A stretch of 64,000 nucleotides of DNA, taken from assembly GCF_002835735.1 (NCBI RefSeq), contig NZ_PISD01000006.1, forward strand, positions 32,486-96,485, in the 5' to 3' direction. Below, piece by piece: positions 18,278-27,949 of this stretch. The position numbers were made by a program, and so were the translations under genes. The notes beneath the pieces were generated by a model, which was given only the letters and a program-made list of their open reading frames with translations, made no database searches and was not told the DNA's origin. Position 1 is the stretch's first letter; each line of letters starts with the position of its first letter. Source of the DNA: Cytobacillus horneckiae. Lineage in GTDB: Bacteria > Bacillota > Bacilli > Bacillales > Cytobacillaceae.

Positions 18278-18480
18278 TTCGAAAGTGAAAATAAGAAATT
18301 TTAGTTGGATTTGGAGAGGTGTCCACTCGACTCCTGCGGGAGAGTAGCGCGACAGTCAAGACACTATAAAGGCGCATAGCGCCAAAGCGGCTCGACGCAC
18401 GTCCTGCTAAAAGCGAGTGGTAGGCCTCCGTGAATCCAAACCTTTCATTTTTATAATTGAAATGAGTTTCTCTACAGTCT
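18278..18480 (+). repeat. dispersed ~200-bp GC-rich repeat, copy 1
   Basis: Non-coding element starting GAAAGTGAAAATAAGAAA, followed by AGTTGGATTTGGAGAGGTGTCC-like sequence, the palindrome CTCCTGCGGGAG, and ending CTTTCATTT...GAAATGAGTTTCTCTAC. Other copies: 21806, 41272, 46841, 52986. Flanked by an 11-bp direct repeat AACGTGCTTTC (18270-18280 and 18482-18492), although part of that may belong to the element. Confidence 0.75.
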
Positions 18481-18481
18481 G

Positions 18482-18506
18482 AACGTGCTTTCTGCACGTT
18501 TTTTCT
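18482..18506 (+). terminator. terminator of accDA
   Basis: AACGTGC / GCACGTT stem with TTTTT tail, beyond the repeat. The rest of the gap to pfkA (18507-18885) holds a TATAAT at 18846-18851 without a clear -35, and no gene. Confidence 0.8.
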
Positions 18507-18885
18507 CATAAGAAAAGCAAAAATGGCAGGAGCACAGCATCCTATCATTTACCAAACTTCAGGCGACTTGTTATTTATCTCTGGCGAAGCCCTTCTAAGT
18601 TTGTAAGGCTATCAGGGAAATATTCAGCATTTACTGAAAGAGTGGGTGAGCGGACTTCAAATTAAATGCCTATACCTTAAATCAGCCTCCTTTACATATG
18701 CTTTGAACAATATTTACATCTAGATAGTTGAGTTAATCAGGACTTCCGTGCTATTTTAAAGTATAGAGCTCCCCAACCAAAACAACGATCCATTATAAAT
18801 GTGATATCATACTTTCTTTATTAATCCCCGATTAAATAATGAAGCTATAATGCATTTTCATTTATTTTTCATAGAGGTGATGTAA

Positions 18886-19845
<960 letters not shown>

Positions 19846-19924
19846 TCATGCCAATTGTATCGATTGGTATATAAACCAAGGAAATTTGTTCTGAAAAGAG
19901 TTATCATTAATATAAGCCGCATTA

Positions 19925-19973
19925 AGGAGGCAAATGCGCTCCGAGGGCTTGGCGAATGGCCAAGTTTTTTTAA
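19925..19973. repeat. hairpin repeat upstream of pyk
   Basis: GAGGCAAATGCGC ... CTTGGCGAATGGCCAAG followed by a T-run; same plan as the repeats before accD and dnaB, ending 21 nt before the pyk ATG. It can be read as a terminator or attenuator in the pfkA-pyk gap. Confidence 0.55.
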
Positions 19974-19994
19974 AACAATAAGGAGGTTTATAAA

Positions 19995-21755
19995 ATGCGT
20001 AAAACAAAAATAGTTTGTACGATTGGTCCAGCAAGCGAAAGCGTTGAAACACTTATTCAACTAATTAATGCGGGAATGAATGTAGCACGCCTGAATTTTT
20101 CTCACGGGAATTATGAGGAACATGGTGAGCGCATTAAAAATATTAGAGAAGCAGCAAAACAGACTGGAAAAACGATTGCTATTTTATTAGATACGAAAGG
20201 TCCTGAAATTCGTACGAACAATATGAAGGACGGGGCAGTAGAGCTGAAAGCCGGCAATGAGATTGTAATCAGTATGCAAGAATTGGAAGGCACAGAAGCC
20301 GCATTCTCTGTTACATATACAGGACTTATTGATGATGTTCATGTTGGATCCAGTATCTTATTAGATGACGGATTAATCGCGTTAGAAGTTAAATCGATTG
20401 ATAAAGAAAAGGGAGAAATCCTCACAAAAATATTAAACAGCGGGACATTAAAAAATAAAAAAGGCGTGAATGTGCCGGGTGTATCTGTCAACCTGCCGGG
20501 CATTACTGAGAAAGATGCGAATGATATTTTATTCGGCATTCAGCAGGAAGTTGATTTTATTGCGGCTTCCTTTGTCAGAAGACCATCAGATGTATTGGAA
20601 ATCAGGCAGCTGCTGGAGGAAAATAAGGCACAATATATCAATATTATTCCAAAGATCGAGAATCAAGAAGGTGTAGATAATATTGAAGAGATTCTCGAGG
20701 TTTCTGATGGGCTCATGGTAGCTCGCGGTGATTTAGGCGTGGAAATACCGGCTGAAGAAGTTCCACTCGTTCAAAAGCAATTGATTAAGAAATGTAATGA
20801 GCTCGGGAAGCCAGTTATTACAGCAACGCAAATGCTGGATTCGATGCAGCGTAACCCAAGGCCGACAAGAGCAGAGGCAAGCGATGTAGCGAACGCCATT
20901 TTCGATGGAACAGATGCGATTATGCTTTCAGGTGAAACAGCTGCCGGGTCCTATCCGGTTGAAGCGGTGCAAACGATGCATAATATAGCTTCAAGAGCAG
21001 AAACGGCTTTAAACCACCGAGAGATATTATCTAATAGAAGCGAGAAGAACAAACATAATGTGACAGATGCGATAGGGCAGTCTGTTGCGCATACGGCATT
21101 GAATCTTGGAGTAAGTGCAATCATTACACCTACTGAGAGCGGACATACGGCAAGGATGATTTCCAAATACAGACCGGTAAATCCGATTGTAGCTGTAACT
21201 TCTAACGATTATGTATCTAGAAGGCTGTCGTTAGTTTGGGGTGTATATTCTCAAATTGGGCAAAAGGCGCGAACAACAGATGACATGCTTGATATTGCTG
21301 TTGAAGAAAGCTTAAATAGCGGGATCGTTTCCTCGGGTGATTTAGTTGTCATTACTGCCGGTGTCCCAGTTGGTGAAGCAGGAACGACAAATTTAATGAA
21401 AATCCACGTCGTTGGAGATATTCTTGCAAAAGCGCAAGGAATTGGCCGAAAATCTGCTTTTGGCAAAGCTGTTATTGCCAGAAATGCGGCTGAAGCATTG
21501 GAAAAAGTAACAGACGGTTCAATTCTCGTTACAATAGGATCTGATCGCGAAATGGTGCCAGCTATTGAAAAATGCAGCGCATTAATTACCGAAGAAGGCG
21601 GGTTAACAAGTCATGCAGCCGTTGTCGGCCTAAATTTAGGTCTGCCTGTCATTGTAGGACTCGATAATGCAACAAAAATAATTAAAGATGGCCAGGATAT
21701 TACTGTCGATTCTCAACGCGGCATTATTTATAATGGACATGCAAGTGTACTTTAA
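19995..21755 (+). CDS. pyk: pyruvate kinase
   Basis: Converts phosphoenolpyruvate and ADP to pyruvate and ATP. 586 residues, including the extra C-terminal PEP-utilizing-like domain (about 475-586, with [20 protein letters not shown]) typical of Bacillus and Geobacillus enzymes. Seen: [13 protein letters not shown] start, [11 protein letters not shown], the active-site Lys in [15 protein letters not shown], and [15 protein letters not shown] with AAGGAGG upstream. Transcribed with or after pfkA. No convincing intrinsic terminator directly after the stop; a weak ACACCC/GGGTGT hairpin is at 21764-21783. Confidence 0.97.
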   Translation: MRKTKIVCTIGPASESVETLIQLINAGMNVARLNFSHGNYEEHGERIKNIREAAKQTGKTIAILLDTKGPEIRTNNMKDGAVELKAGNEIVISMQELEGTEAAFSVTYTGLIDDVHVGSSILLDDGLIALEVKSIDKEKGEILTKILNSGTLKNKKGVNVPGVSVNLPGITEKDANDILFGIQQEVDFIAASFVRRPSDVLEIRQLLEENKAQYINIIPKIENQEGVDNIEEILEVSDGLMVARGDLGVEIPAEEVPLVQKQLIKKCNELGKPVITATQMLDSMQRNPRPTRAEASDVANAIFDGTDAIMLSGETAAGSYPVEAVQTMHNIASRAETALNHREILSNRSEKNKHNVTDAIGQSVAHTALNLGVSAIITPTESGHTARMISKYRPVNPIVAVTSNDYVSRRLSLVWGVYSQIGQKARTTDDMLDIAVEESLNSGIVSSGDLVVITAGVPVGEAGTTNLMKIHVVGDILAKAQGIGRKSAFGKAVIARNAAEALEKVTDGSILVTIGSDREMVPAIEKCSALITEEGGLTSHAAVVGLNLGLPVIVGLDNATKIIKDGQDITVDSQRGIIYNGHASVL

Positions 21756-21805
21756 AAGTAGAGACACCCCTTCCTTAGGGTGTTGAGAACGCGTTGCGTT
21801 ATTAA

Positions 21806-21952
21806 TAAAATTGTGTTGGATTTCGGAGAGTGCCCGCTCTCCTCCTGCGGGAGTGTAGCGAGACAGTCGAGATACTAAAGGCGCGCCGCTAAAAAGCAAG
21901 CGGTAACCCTCAAGAAATCACAAACCCTGCATTTTTTATTTTTGAAATAGGT
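21806..21952 (+). repeat. dispersed GC-rich repeat, copy 2 (shortened)
   Basis: GTTGGATTTCGGAGAG, CTCCTGCGGGAG, AGACAGTCGAGATACTAAAG, AAAAAGCAAGCGGTAA and a final TTTTTGAAATAGG block align with copy 1; the middle is shorter. Confidence 0.7.
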
Positions 21953-21965
21953 TATTCGCCAGATT

Positions 21966-21990
21966 GAGAAGGGATTTCCCTTCTTTTTAT
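21966..21990 (+). terminator. terminator downstream of repeat copy 2
   Basis: AGAAGGG / CCCTTCT stem with a T-rich tail; probably ends the pyk transcript. Confidence 0.7.
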
Positions 21991-22037
21991 TTTTTTGCAA
22001 CTTTTTTACATAATAGAATTGAAAAAGCTTCTATATT

Positions 22038-22068
22038 AGTATAACATTATTTTTAATAGTATAACACT
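22038..22068. promoter_or_regulatory. two CcpN-like boxes upstream of the dicarboxylate transporter
   Basis: AGTATAACATT (22038-22048) and AGTATAACACT (22058-22068), 20 nt apart. The first is identical to a box upstream of gapB (41583-41593). Read on the minus strand, each fits the CcpN consensus TRTGHYATAYW at 10 of 11 positions. The second also lies inside a perfect 10-bp inverted repeat TTTTAATAGT / ACTATTAAAA (22051-22075). Confidence 0.55.
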
Positions 22069-22119
22069 ATTAAAATGAAAGGGTTTTCAATTACATGTGT
22101 GAATGAAAGGAGAGGCATA

Positions 22120-23760
22120 ATGGGTTATTTACAAAGTTTTTGGGGAGAAATGTGGAAATGGCATGAAGATATTAAAAAGTTTCTTCTGCTTTTTTCTGCA
22201 AAAAATGATTCAACAGAACAAGATAATAACAACAGCGAGACTGCTTCTAAGGTTGTGAAACAAAATAATGAGAATAATAGTTTTAAGCAAAAGAGGTCAA
22301 AGAAACAAAATATAGGTTTATTGCTAGGGCCATTGTTATTTTTAATTACATTGTTATTTATTTCTCCGCCGGGTATGTCAGGCGAGGCTTTAGCTGTGCT
22401 AGCGAGTACTTTATGGATTGCTACATGGTGGATAACAGAGGCAATACCTATTCCGGCAACTGCACTATTGCCAATCGTTTTATTTCCTTTAACTGGTGCA
22501 GTCACAGAGGGAGTAACAAGCGCTTACGCAGATAATACAATCTTTTTATTTCTTGGCGGGTTTATCATCGCTATTGCAATGGAAAAGTGGAATCTTCACT
22601 TAAGAATAGCACTAAGCATCATCTCGGTTGTAGGAACGAGCACGACCAAACTTGTACTCGGATTTATGATTGCCACGGGCTTTCTATCAATGTGGATATC
22701 TAATACTGCAACAGCTATGATGATGATGCCAATTGCAATAGCCGTGATTGCGCATGTAAATGAATCAATAAAAGAAGATAAGGAGTCAGGGAGCCGATTT
22801 GGAAAATCACTGATGCTAGGGATAGCTTATGCTGCTTCTATAGGCGGTTTAGGCACATTAATCGGGACACCTCCTAATATGATTTTTGCCGGTGTTGTCA
22901 AAGAGATTTACGGTGTCGATATTTCCTTTGCTACTTGGATGCTTTTTGGTGTACCTTTTGCAGCGGTTTTATTAGCTGTTGCATGGTTTTATTTAGTTAA
23001 AATTGCTTTTCCAATTACTATTAAAGAATTGCCAGGCGGGAAAGAGATCATCAAATCAGAAAGAAAAAGGCTAGGGAGCATTTCCTTTGAAGAAAAACTT
23101 GTGCTAGCTGTATTTACTATTACTGCATTAGCATGGATTACGAGAACATTTATTCCATTTGAATTCATGAATCGTATAGATGATACAGTGATAGCCATTG
23201 CTGCTGCGGTAGTGCTATTTATATTGCCGTCTAAAAGTTCAAGTGATGGTCAGCTATTAAATTGGAAAGACGGTGTAAATATACCGTGGGGAATTCTTTT
23301 ATTGTTCGGCGGAGGGTTGGCGATAGCAAAAGGGTTTAAAGATTCAGGACTGGCACAATGGATAGGTGAGCAGCTCACCATATTGCAAGGTGTGCATCTA
23401 ATTATTGTCATCCTATGTGTTACAGCATTAGTTACTTTCTTGACTGAAATTACTTCCAATACAGCGACTGCCACGATGATGTTTCCGATTATGGCTTCCT
23501 TGGGGCTTGCATTGAATATTCATCCATATGCCTTAATGGTAGCAGCCGGCATTGCCGCTTCGTGCGCTTTTATGCTGCCGGTTGCAACACCGCCAAATGC
23601 AATTGTTTTTGGCTCGGGATATCTAAAAATAATTGACATGGTTAAGTCTGGCTTCTGGCTGAGTATCTTTACTATTCTCTTTGTGCCTGTCATGATTTAC
23701 TTTTATATGCCAATCGCCTGGGGAATAGACATTACTAACTTTCCTGATATGTTTAAATAG
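22120..23760 (+). CDS. DASS-family sodium/dicarboxylate symporter, SdcS-like
   Basis: A 546-residue SLC13/DASS transporter. An N-terminal hydrophilic extension (about 60 residues, Asn/Glu/Lys rich) precedes about 11 hydrophobic segments. Both sodium-site signatures are present: SNTATAMMMMP in the first half and SNTATATMMFP in the second. The conserved GTPPNMIFAG and ATPPNAIVFGSG loops are also seen. It resembles S. aureus SdcS, which imports succinate, malate and fumarate with sodium. Start ATG 22120 has AAAGGAGAGG upstream; an earlier in-frame ATG lies inside the inverted repeat. Two CcpN-like boxes upstream suggest repression during glycolytic growth (inference). Absent from the same position in B. 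subtilis. Confidence 0.9.
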   Translation: MGYLQSFWGEMWKWHEDIKKFLLLFSAKNDSTEQDNNNSETASKVVKQNNENNSFKQKRSKKQNIGLLLGPLLFLITLLFISPPGMSGEALAVLASTLWIATWWITEAIPIPATALLPIVLFPLTGAVTEGVTSAYADNTIFLFLGGFIIAIAMEKWNLHLRIALSIISVVGTSTTKLVLGFMIATGFLSMWISNTATAMMMMPIAIAVIAHVNESIKEDKESGSRFGKSLMLGIAYAASIGGLGTLIGTPPNMIFAGVVKEIYGVDISFATWMLFGVPFAAVLLAVAWFYLVKIAFPITIKELPGGKEIIKSERKRLGSISFEEKLVLAVFTITALAWITRTFIPFEFMNRIDDTVIAIAAAVVLFILPSKSSSDGQLLNWKDGVNIPWGILLLFGGGLAIAKGFKDSGLAQWIGEQLTILQGVHLIIVILCVTALVTFLTEITSNTATATMMFPIMASLGLALNIHPYALMVAAGIAASCAFMLPVATPPNAIVFGSGYLKIIDMVKSGFWLSIFTILFVPVMIYFYMPIAWGIDITNFPDMFK

Positions 23761-23905
23761 TTGTGGTAGGAGCAACATCTGAGCTTTTAACCGTATGATG
23801 TTATCATAAATAAATGCCTGTAAAAGTGTAATAGAATGAATCATTTTGGTCATAAAAGATTTTCTGTTAAAATAAATGTATAAAACTAAATTGAGGTGGC
23901 CAAAC

Positions 23906-24292
23906 ATGCGCTACATTCTTTTGCTTTTGTTAACTGTCCCGGCGCTGGAGATTATCGTTCTGCTATTATCGGGCAATGCTTTTGGGGTTGGTCCTACGTT
24001 TATAGCGATTCTCTTAACCGCTATAATAGGTATTTATGTTGCTAAACGTCAAGGAATAGAGACGATGAAAAGAGTGCAAACACAGCTTCAGTATGGCGAA
24101 ATGCCAGGTGATACGCTATTGGATGGTGTATGCATCTTTATCGCAGGGGTTTTATTAATTATTCCTGGTTTCATTACAGATACAGTTGGAATCATATTAT
24201 TGATACCGTTTGTAAGGAATAGTATTAAAGCGCTGCTATATAGATTTATAAAAAAGCGGATGAATCACGGTACAATCAAAATTATTAGATGA
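23906..24292 (+). CDS. fxsA: FxsA family membrane protein
   Basis: A 128-residue FxsA/YtzA protein with hydrophobic segments at about residues 3-22, 27-46 and 74-103. It contains the family-typical stretch DGVCIFIAGVLLIIPGF, then a basic C-terminal tail. The name comes from E. coli FxsA, which relieves phage T7 exclusion by F plasmid when overproduced; its role in Bacillus is unknown. Start ATG 23906 has GAGGTGG upstream; an earlier ATG at 23876 has none. A bidirectional terminator separates it from convergent ytvI. Confidence 0.9.
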   Translation: MRYILLLLLTVPALEIIVLLLSGNAFGVGPTFIAILLTAIIGIYVAKRQGIETMKRVQTQLQYGEMPGDTLLDGVCIFIAGVLLIIPGFITDTVGIILLIPFVRNSIKALLYRFIKKRMNHGTIKIIR

Positions 24293-24333
24293 TGAGATTT
24301 GGAAAGTAGCCAAGTTTGATCACATATAATCAT

Positions 24334-24371
24334 AAAAAAACGTCACTTCCATGGTTGGAGTGGCGTTTTTA
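24334..24371. terminator. bidirectional terminator between fxsA and ytvI
   Basis: AAAAACGTCACTTCCA with TTGGAGTGGCGTTTTT; A-run before and T-run after. Confidence 0.85.
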
Positions 24372-24384
24372 ATATCAAACTCTT

Positions 24385-25506
24385 TTATGCAGCTTTGCCT
24401 TCCTTTATATAAGTCCATACATCATGGAATACATTGGCTTTATGCATTGTCGTCAAAATAACGAGGAAGACTGGTCCAACAATGAGTCCAAGAAAGCCGA
24501 TAAGCTTAAATCCGACGAATAACGAAATTAACGTGGCGAGCGGATCAAGTCCGATATTTGATGATAATATTTTCGGCTCCATCACTTGCCTTTGTACAAT
24601 TACAATTGTATAAAGCACACCGAGCCCAATGGCGCGGCTCATTTCTCCAGCAACTGCTTCAAAAATAATCCAAGGCACAAATATGAGGCCTGTCCCTAAA
24701 TAAGGAATGATTTCTACGAGTCCGGCAATGAGAGCAATTGTAATAGCGTAATCGACACGTAAAATTAATAATCCGATTAGAATAATAATTGTTGAAATTG
24801 AAATTAACGTGGCCTGTGCTTTTAGGAATCCGACTAAAGCCTTTTTTAAATCGGCTACAACTGTTAAGCTGCTTTTTTTTGCCCGATTTGGCATAAGTCT
24901 GTTAAATATTCTAGATAGCCTATACCAATCCTTACTAATAAAAAAAGTGGCTAATAAAGAAAAGATAATCACTGTTGCTGCATTTGGAAACCAGGAAATG
25001 ATTGTTGGGATATTTTCAAAGAAAGATTGAATAAACACGCCTAATGTATTGCCGATATTTTTGCCAACGCTCTCGATATTAGCAAGAATCGTATCTTGTT
25101 GACCTGTGCCGAGATTGTTGAAAAGACTAGTTAATTGATTATAAATAGGGATGATTTGTCCAGCGAAGAATTGTTCAATATGCGTAATAAGTGTGTCCAG
25201 ATGTTTAGGAACAACATTGGCCAAATACGTGGTGCCTGATACAATTTCAGCAACTAATAATGTGACCATTCCTGCAACAATGGCAAAGAACAAAATGAGT
25301 GCAAGCAATACAGAAAGAGCCCTCGGAACCCGCCATTTTTGATGAAAAAAATTAACTAACGGATTCATCAGGAATGCAATAACTAACCCTATTAAAAAGG
25401 GGTAGGTAAGCTTTGATAGATAATAGAAAGCAATGAAAAAGAGAAGGACGGACCCAATTACTAGGAAGAAGCGCAATGTTCTATGCAAATAAATATGGTC
25501 TAACAT
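24385..25506 (-). CDS. ytvI: sporulation membrane protein YtvI (AI-2E transporter fold)
   Basis: A 373-residue polytopic protein of the PF01594 (AI-2E transporter-like) family, with about 7-8 hydrophobic segments. The conserved C-terminal region holds AGLVEIIPYLGTGLIFVPW and VMEPKILSSNIGLDPLATL. B. subtilis YtvI (371 residues) is annotated as a sporulation integral membrane protein; the substrate is unknown. Start ATG 25506 has AAGGAGGC upstream on the minus strand, better than the earlier in-frame ATG at 25536. Convergent with fxsA. Confidence 0.88.
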   Translation of the reverse strand: MLDHIYLHRTLRFFLVIGSVLLFFIAFYYLSKLTYPFLIGLVIAFLMNPLVNFFHQKWRVPRALSVLLALILFFAIVAGMVTLLVAEIVSGTTYLANVVPKHLDTLITHIEQFFAGQIIPIYNQLTSLFNNLGTGQQDTILANIESVGKNIGNTLGVFIQSFFENIPTIISWFPNAATVIIFSLLATFFISKDWYRLSRIFNRLMPNRAKKSSLTVVADLKKALVGFLKAQATLISISTIIILIGLLILRVDYAITIALIAGLVEIIPYLGTGLIFVPWIIFEAVAGEMSRAIGLGVLYTIVIVQRQVMEPKILSSNIGLDPLATLISLFVGFKLIGFLGLIVGPVFLVILTTMHKANVFHDVWTYIKEGKAA

Positions 25507-25761
25507 AAATGCCTCCTTATTCAAATGTTTTTCCATAATTTGTCGTTCCTTTTATGAGTATCATACACTATTTTTTTGTGCAATACATATAAAAAAAGAA
25601 TAGTCAGACATTATATTTCGACCGAAGGATTAAGTCGTTCATCCGTTAAAATGCTATTTCATCACGAATATTCATTTTAAATGTTCTGTCTATTAAATAA
25701 ATTAATTACATCTTTTTTCGAAATTATGTTAAAATAACATCAATGGCAGGAAGGTAAGGGT

Positions 25762-26222
25762 TTGATTACTCAATCAGCTATGTTTTTACTGCTCCTGTTA
25801 ACTATTAGCATCGTTGCAAAAAATCTTTCTCTATTATTAGCAATCCTTATCTTACTTTTGTTAAGGATCTTAGGGGTAGAAGCAAAAGTGTTTTCATTTA
25901 TACAGACAAAGGGTATAAATTGGGGAGTGACGATTATCACGATTGCTGTTTTAGTTCCTATTGCCAGGGGAGCGATAGGTTTTAGGGATTTAAGTGAAGC
26001 ATTTATATCTCTCTATGCATGAATGCATGTATTTCAGGTATTGCTGTTGCACGATTGGCAAAAGGCGGTATCACTCTTCTATCGGAAGACCCACATATTA
26101 CGACGGCTCTAGTATTAGGGACGATCCTTGCAGTCGCTTTATTTAAAGGAGTGGCTGTTGGGCCGCTCATTAGAGCAGGGATTGCGTATATGATCATAAG
26201 GATATATGAATATATTAATTAA
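25762..26222 (+). pseudogene. ytwI: DUF441 membrane protein YtwI, interrupted by a frameshift
   Basis: Two overlapping frames together make one DUF441 protein of about 150 residues. The first (from TTG 25762, with AGGAAGG upstream) holds two hydrophobic segments and KGINWGVTIITIAVLVPIA. The second (through 26222) holds GIAVARLAKGGITLL and VLGTILAVALFKGVAVGPL. The break falls near the CTCTCT run at about 26008-26013: removing one CT joins the frames smoothly as EAFISLCMNACISG. This is either a real frameshift mutation, programmed slippage or a sequencing/assembly error. Without the shift the protein ends at 26022 with 86 residues. Confidence 0.8.
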
Positions 26223-26267
26223 TTGTTTCTTAGGAAAATTATTAATTTTATTTTTTTTAGATTTCGT

Positions 26268-26296
26268 TTCACAAAAGTCTGATAATTGTTTATAAT
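26268..26296 (+). promoter_or_regulatory. sigma-A promoter of citZ-icd-mdh
   Basis: TTCACA, 17-nt spacer, TATAAT. It predicts a leader of about 300 nt before the citZ start. Confidence 0.7.
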
Positions 26297-26365
26297 AAAC
26301 ATGTATATATGGGTCCGATAGTTGAGTCTATGAAACTATTAACACGATTATTCCCTAAAAAGAAA

Positions 26366-26380
26366 ATGTAAGCATTTTCT
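26366..26380. promoter_or_regulatory. cre-like site in the citZ leader
   Basis: ATGTAAGCATTTTCT differs from the cre consensus WTGNAANCGNWNNCW only at the central G, and forms a palindrome AGAAAATG/CATTTTCT. It lies about 65 nt downstream of the predicted start, a roadblock position. CcpA repression of citZ is known in B. subtilis. Confidence 0.5.
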
Positions 26381-26604
26381 TGCAGGTGTTTTCTGAACAA
26401 ACGCTCAGGGATGATTCAAAGTCAGGTGGAAATCTGACTGGAAATGTCATTTAGTCTGTCTCCCGGCTATTATCTTAGTCGGATAAATTCGGCTTGAACA
26501 GCCAATATATATCAGAAAAATTCTGATAAGCTGGAAAACTTTATGAATATTTGTTTGCAGACAGAGGGAATGGGGAAAATTAATTTTTGAAGGAGATGTT
26601 TGTT

Positions 26605-27723
26605 ATGACAGCAACACGCGGTCTTGAAGGAGTAGTAGCAACTACTTCATCTATCAGTTCAATCATCGATGATACATTAACATATGCTGGTTACAACATT
26701 GATGATTTAGCGGAAAATGCTAGCTTCGAAGAAGTGATTTATCTTTTATGGCACGGTGAGCTTCCAACTAAAGATCAATTGGATGAATTAAAAAGCCAAT
26801 TAGCAGAGAATATGGAACTACCGCAAGAAGTATTAAATCACTTTAAAACATATCCGATTGATAAAGTACATCCAATGGCAGCACTTCGTTCAGCTGTATC
26901 ATTATTAGGGTTATACGATGAAGAGGCAGATGTGATGAGTGAGGAAGCAAATTACCAAAAAGCTATCCGCCTTCAAGCAAAAATGCCGGCCATTGTTGCA
27001 GCATTTGCTCGTGTGAGAAAAGGTTTAGAACCGGTTGCACCTAATAAAGATTTAAGCTTTGCTGCTAACTTCTTATACATGCTAAATGGAGAAGAGCCAG
27101 AAGCAATTGCAATTGAAGCAATTGATAAAGCGCTCGTACTGCATGCAGACCATGAATTAAATGCTTCTACTTTCACTGCTCGCGTATGTGTAGCTACACT
27201 ATCTGATGTTTACTCTGGTGTAACAGCAGCGATTGGTGCTTTAAAAGGACCATTACATGGTGGCGCAAATGAAGCGGTCATGAAAATGCTTACGGAAATC
27301 AGCACACTTGATAATGTTGAGCCAGCGATTCGCGAGAAAATGGCTAACAAAGAAAAAATCATGGGATTCGGCCACCGTGTTTATCGCCAAGGCGACCCAA
27401 GAGCAAAACATTTAAGAGAGATGTCAAAAAAATTAACAGAACTAACTGGTGAACCGCACTGGTATGAAATGTCTACAAAAATCGAAAGCATTGTAACTGG
27501 AGAGAAAAATCTACCTCCAAATGTAGACTTTTATTCAGCTTCTGTTTATCACAGCTTAGGAATTGATCACGACCTATTCACACCTATCTTTGCTGTTAGC
27601 CGTGTTTCTGGCTGGTTAGCGCATATTCTAGAGCAATATGCGAACAACCGCTTAATCCGTCCACGTGCGGATTATACTGGTCCGGGAATGCAAACTTATG
27701 TACCAGTTGAAAAAAGAGGTTAA
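26605..27723 (+). CDS. citZ: citrate synthase
   Basis: Condenses oxaloacetate and acetyl-CoA to citrate. 372 residues, exactly the size of B. subtilis CitZ, first gene of the citZ-icd-mdh unit. Seen: catalytic His in GPLHGGANEAVMKML, GFGHRVYRQGDPRAKHL with the second His, and catalytic Asp in NVDFYSASVYH. Start ATG 26605 has AAGGAGATG upstream. The long leader carries a cre-like site and two small hairpins (AGTCAG/CTGACT and TATCAGAA/TTCTGATA). Confidence 0.97.
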   Translation: MTATRGLEGVVATTSSISSIIDDTLTYAGYNIDDLAENASFEEVIYLLWHGELPTKDQLDELKSQLAENMELPQEVLNHFKTYPIDKVHPMAALRSAVSLLGLYDEEADVMSEEANYQKAIRLQAKMPAIVAAFARVRKGLEPVAPNKDLSFAANFLYMLNGEEPEAIAIEAIDKALVLHADHELNASTFTARVCVATLSDVYSGVTAAIGALKGPLHGGANEAVMKMLTEISTLDNVEPAIREKMANKEKIMGFGHRVYRQGDPRAKHLREMSKKLTELTGEPHWYEMSTKIESIVTGEKNLPPNVDFYSASVYHSLGIDHDLFTPIFAVSRVSGWLAHILEQYANNRLIRPRADYTGPGMQTYVPVEKRG

Positions 27724-27840
27724 TAGAATAGGCGATTCAATTTTAATTTTTCAGTAATTTTCTATTGAATTTTTAAAATATTGATGATAATAATTAAAGC
27801 GGAACTCTCCTTTCTGGAGAGAAGTACGCATATAGAGAAA

Positions 27841-27886
27841 TCAGAAAAAGGTTAGGAGCGTTTGCCTTCTAACCTTTGATTCTGAT
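27841..27886. other. stem-loop in the citZ-icd gap
   Basis: TCAGAA plus AAAGGTTAG pair with CTAACCTTT and TTCTGA. No T-run follows, so it is more likely an RNA processing or stability element than a terminator. Confidence 0.45.
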
Positions 27887-27949
27887 ATGTTTGTGAAGGT
27901 GTTATTATAAAATAGATGTAACACCAGGAAATTGGAGGGAGATTTTACT

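Noticed and set aside
18090..18548. 152-codon minus-strand frame as a gene
   Set aside because: Runs antisense through the end of accA and repeat copy 1; no translation signals.
18846..18851. pfkA promoter
   Set aside because: TATAAT present, but no -35 within 16-19 nt; not listed as a promoter.
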